Origin: Apis mellifera
Lineage: Eukaryota > Arthropoda > Insecta > Hymenoptera > Apidae
DNA length: 64,000 nt
Assembly: GCF_003254395.2 (NCBI RefSeq)
Contig: NC_037643.1
Span: 5,507,458-5,571,457 of the forward strand
Direction: 5' to 3'
Position 1 is the stretch's first letter. The number at the start of each line of letters is the position of its first letter. The position numbers and the translations under genes are program-made. Positions 60,071 through 64,000 of this stretch are shown one piece after another. Under the pieces are notes generated by a model. That model was not told where the DNA came from and did not search any database. It was given only the letters and a program-made list of their open reading frames with translations.

Positions 60071-63000
60071 TATATTTTAATATCGCGATACTTTCTAAAA
60101 AAACTATTGCTATAAAAAATACGACACAATAATTATCGAAGAATCGATCACGGGATGATTTGATTGATAATAAAAAAATACACAGCGAGAAAAAGTGTAT
60201 TAACAAAGGAAATAGGAATAAACTACGTTATACACGTGCGAATCGTTCCGACGACTTTGTTGTACTACGGCGAGCTCGCTGTGCGCGTCGCTACGGCGCG
60301 CTCGAAAGGAGGGAGAAATGAAAACAGAATCGAAACGCGGTCGCGTTCGATGAATACATTCGAATATATATAATGTATATAAACTATTCTCGTACGTATT
60401 ATAATTAAATATCGCATATATACGTATAATCGATAACGCGGAATAATTCTAAAACGATCGAAATTGTTTTTCTCGCTCCTCGACGCATACTTTTTTACTT
60501 TCATCGAAAAAATACCGTCGACGAAACTCTTATAAATAATCGGATACATCCGTGGCGCGAATAATATCGAAGGAAACAGGAGAAAACAGGGTGGTTGTCT
60601 GGTCAGACGAGGCACAATGGTCGTTGGGAAAAAAAGAGAAGAAAAGAAGAACGCGAGAAAAGTAGAGGAATCCGCGTAGCCTGAAGAAAGGACATTTCGC
60701 GGAGGACGATTCATTTCGGGCAGAGGACTTTCATTCGCGCAGAAATCGCGAAAGATGAAAGAGGGTGAGGAGAAACTCGTCTTACGCGTCACCCTCCCAT
60801 TTACATTATGCCTTTCTCCTCGCCTTCCCTTTTCTTTATTTCGTAATATGCCTATCTACGGTTTCCGTGCGGTGTCTGCCTTTATGCAGCTGATGTAAGA
60901 AGGAAGAGAGGAGGAGAGAAACCTTCCCCTCTTTGTCTTGGATTCTTCTTCACGTTGTTTAAGAGGACGCGAAGAAAAAAATCGTGGAAACTATCTTCGA
61001 ATCATTATTTTAAAATGAGTTTAAAGTTTTTGATCTTTGAGAAGTGATCGAGGTAATTGAGTTTTATTCAATTGTTAAGGTAATAGTTTGATGGGGAAAA
61101 AATCGAGAAAAATCGTGAAAGTTAGTTTGAAATCATAATTTTTAGGGAATTTAGGAAAATACTTTAGGTTTTTCTAAAGTTTCTTTAATTGTTAGATAAC
61201 ACTTTGGAGGATGGAAGGTATTCTTGAATCGTTATAATTGGAATTGGAATTTAGTAATTTTAAAAAATTTAAACAACGATCAAGAAATAGAATTCTAATT
61301 CTTTAGAAAGAAATTTTAAATTCAATCTTATGTTTTAATGCAATTCTTAAGAAAGAAAAGTTAGATGAAAGGATATATGTTAAAATACAATTTAATTTAT
61401 TTTAAATTCACAATGTATCGGTGTTTGTATCTAGTAAGAAATGGAGATTATGAACAAAGTAGATTTTATATTGGAAAAAGAAATAGGTAGAAGATAGGAA
61501 AAAAGAAATTTAAGAGGAAAAATTACTTTCTTACGAAATTAAATTGTTGAATCTCAGAGATTTTACTCGAGCCAGGAAGCCATTTACATTTCTTCAGAAG
61601 GAAAATCATTTATGTTTCTTGTAGTAGAGACTTTATACAAATGATAAAAAGAAGTTTTCTAGAGTGATAGAATCGAGTTGTTGTAATAATAAGAGAGTTG
61701 CACTTTAAAGGATAAAAAATGCAAATATAAAGTGCATTCTTAATATTTCTTCGATACGATGTAACAATATTATAAAATCTTATTGTTATTACATTATTAT
61801 TGAATGTAAAAGAAAAAAAATGTAGTTTTATACGAAGATAAAAATTGAAACATCAAATGATATTTCCTTTTTAACAGATATTTCTCCATGGAAATTTTTT
61901 AAAGAGAAAAAGATTATCGGAATATAATTTGTAGAATTTTTCTAATAGGATTTAAAATATAATGAAATGATTTAAATGAAACAATAATTTGATTTACTCT
62001 ACTCTTTTTCTTTAATTTTATTTTTAAAGTTGAAAATATTTCTATTTTAGTTTGAAAAGCATTCTATATGTTAATAAAATTGTTTTACATACATATAGCA
62101 TTATAAATATAATTTCATAAATATTTATTAAGTTTAAAATACATCCAATACTTCTCAATTTTGTATCAATATTAATGTAGCTATTATTATTTTCAATTCG
62201 TGCTAATAAGAAAGTATATATTTGATGTTTTTTCAAAATCTTTTTTTCTTTTAAATTTCTTTTTTTCTCGATTTTTCCCCAATGAATAATTTTTCTTTTA
62301 ACCTTACAATCTTTATACAATTTCATATCTGTCTAAAAATCTTTATTTACCAAAAAGTATAACATTTGGATCAAACATTTAAAATAATGATCGAGAATAA
62401 TTTCAATGAATCATTCCATTCCTAACATCGTTATCATCCATTCAAAAAAAAGAGAAACACTCACAAATTCCCACTTATCTTCATCTCGTTAAATTATTCA
62501 AATCACGATCATACTACCAACCACTATCAAACCACTGTCACTAGAAAAATATAATTTCAATTTCCAATCATGAAAGAAAAAAAAAGAAACGACTAACTAA
62601 AAAATGCACGAACGTGGGGGTGAAGAGAGTCGTCCTTAAAAGATGACGATGTTTTCAAGGGAGATCCCCGAAATGAATTCTCGAATCGAACTTAGAGGGT
62701 TCGTGCTCGAACCGTGGGTCTTTTCGCGAGTGCACACAAGGGTGGTGGGACGGGAATTCTCATTTGAGGAATGAACCTGACTCGTTGCTGACGTTGCTGA
62801 CACTATGCGTGCCGGCCCTTTTGTCACGTCGTAGCGAAAGTGTATTTCCTCATTAGGGCCAGCCTGGTGCAATCCTAGGAGCGAAAGCGCCCGTCTGGTG
62901 GGGAGGAGAGTGGTGGTTGTCGACATAGGGGTCGAGAGACGGCAGCAGTAGGATCTCCTCGCTTCGATCCTTTTCCGCGAAGAGACAAAGGACCCTAAGA

Positions 63001-63118
63001 TTTTCTCAGGATTGGATGAATACGCGCGTTTCGTGGTTGCCATTTAATTCCGTCCCGTCTACGAAGACTTTCGTACTCGTTTCTCTATTATTTTTATTTC
63101 GTGTTGTTGAAAAAGAAA
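60071..63118. other. Non-coding DNA with CpG-rich patches
   Basis: CpG-rich patches lie at 60220-60340, 60540-60800 and 62600-63010. A 175-codon minus frame (60265-60792) and a 135-codon minus frame (62636-63043) lack domains and splice boundaries. The 61.0-62.6 kb stretch is AT-rich and featureless. Nothing here is assigned. Confidence 0.5.
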
Positions 63119-63650
63119 TAATTCTAGGGAATTTTATTATGTCGAATGGTTGGTATGAGCTGGATGCGAAAGATTCTACGGGCTTGTCGATCGACTTTCG
63201 ATGGATTGTTATATTCGAATTGTCAAAGAGGAGTAATTCTAGGGAATTTTGTGTATCGAGTGGTTGGCACGATTGGTATTTCTATCGGTACTTCCATTTT
63301 TTTACTAGTTTTCGTATCTTATCCCCAATTTTGTTAAAACTTGGTTCGTTAAAACTTTGGTTACTTTTATATCGACATCAAATTTTCGTAATCACGTCTA
63401 ATATCGTTAAAGAAAAATAATTCTAGGTAATAATCGATCGGTTGATACAAATTGGATGGAATACAGATTCTACAGAGTTTTGATTTTTAATGAATTCTCA
63501 CGTTCATATAAGAAAGACAATTCTAGGTAATTTTATTATTGGTTGGTTTGTATCTCCTCATCATCTTTCCAAGCATACGGATAAATTACTTTTACACTTT
63601 CCTACTAGTTATCTTATCCTTCCAACTCTGTTAAAACTTGGCTCCAGAAA
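63119..63650. repeat. Old, diverged tandem duplication
   Basis: AATTCTAGGGAATTTT or a close variant occurs near 63119, 63234, 63418 and 63518, the first two followed by GTCGAATGGTTGGTATGA-like text. A longer echo links TACTAGTTTTCGTATCTTAT and GTTAAAACTTGG near 63303-63346 with similar text near 63604-63640, about 300 bases on. The 134-codon and 159-codon plus frames here run across these repeats and are not supported as genes. Confidence 0.65.
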
Positions 63651-64000
63651 CTTTTATCTCGATCTCGAAATTTCAGAGAAAGCTTCCCTATATTTCCCTT
63701 CGCATGGATTTTCCTCCACGTTTTTTTTTTTTCCTTCCCTATTTTCCTTTTGTTTTCTCGTTCCAACTCGAGCTGGGAAACGGAGATACACAAATTCGTT
63801 CCGCCTTTGTTTCCCTCCGGGATTCCTCGCACGCCTTTCCGTCAAACGTTTGCGAGCACGAAATGGAAAGCATATTTTTGTAGTGCACGCTCGAACAGCG
63901 TGCAGCGCCGGAAGGAAGTTCTGTCCCCGTGTCGGTGACGTGTGTGCGTGCACGCGTTCACAGACATAGTTTCTGAGCTTTTGTGAAAAGTTGAACGGAT
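63651..64000. other. Mixed sequence at the window edge, no gene seen
   Basis: A T-rich tract at 63721-63733, then CpG-rich sequence from about 63770 to 63965. Overlapping open frames run on both strands without domains. A feature continuing past the edge cannot be excluded. Confidence 0.5.

Noticed and set aside
60265..60792. 175-codon minus-strand open frame
   Set aside because: Dominated by Phe, Ser, Tyr and Ile from AT-rich text, with no domain or splice boundary.

Overview
This is a stretch of animal nuclear genome, most likely from an insect and probably from a bee of the Apis type. The grounds are a strongly AT-rich background broken every one to two kilobases by short GC- and CpG-rich islands, CpG that is not depleted, many short microsatellites, no recognisable transposon coding sequence, and a small gene intron with ordinary GT-AG sites. 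The species is inferred from composition only.

One protein-coding gene is clear. On the minus strand, 21148 down to 19818, two coding exons separated by a 341-base intron encode a 329-residue zinc protein. It has a SIAH-like RING finger at the N terminus followed by five TRAF/SIAH-type zinc fingers, all with the identical spacing C-x6-C-x11-H-x3-C. It is probably an E3 ubiquitin ligase. Its upstream leader exon was not proven; a CpG-rich block at about 22.15-22.56 kb is a candidate. A good splice donor 28 bases after the stop codon suggests a 3' UTR intron, possibly joined to a terminal exon at 18.7-18.45 kb.

The second locus points the other way. At 31.02-31.34 kb there is a CpG-rich block with a perfect NRF-1 palindrome, an inverted CCAAT box, a CRE-like site, overlapping palindromes and then a strong 5' splice donor (AAAG|GTGAGT). 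I read this as the promoter and first exon of a plus-strand gene whose body lies mostly beyond the window. In the same orientation, 25.6 kb downstream at 56.89 kb, a polypyrimidine tract and CAG are followed directly by GTAAGC, the arrangement of a recursive (ratcheting) splice site, with another donor 50 bases on. Much of 31.3-64 kb is therefore best read as a very long intron.

The remainder is non-coding as far as I can see. It holds weaker exon candidates (minus strand at 6.5 kb, plus strand at 18.56-18.70 kb, a 42-codon ORF at 15.4 kb). It also holds several tandem or inverted repeats: a five-copy array of about 263 bases at 11.4-12.7 kb, a three-copy 130-base array at 43.1 kb, a direct-plus-inverted AT-rich cluster at 59.2-60.1 kb, and older duplications at 4.9, 36.4 and 63.1 kb. 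Many CpG islands look like enhancer or promoter candidates rather than genes. I saw no tRNA, rRNA, CRISPR array or intact mobile element.
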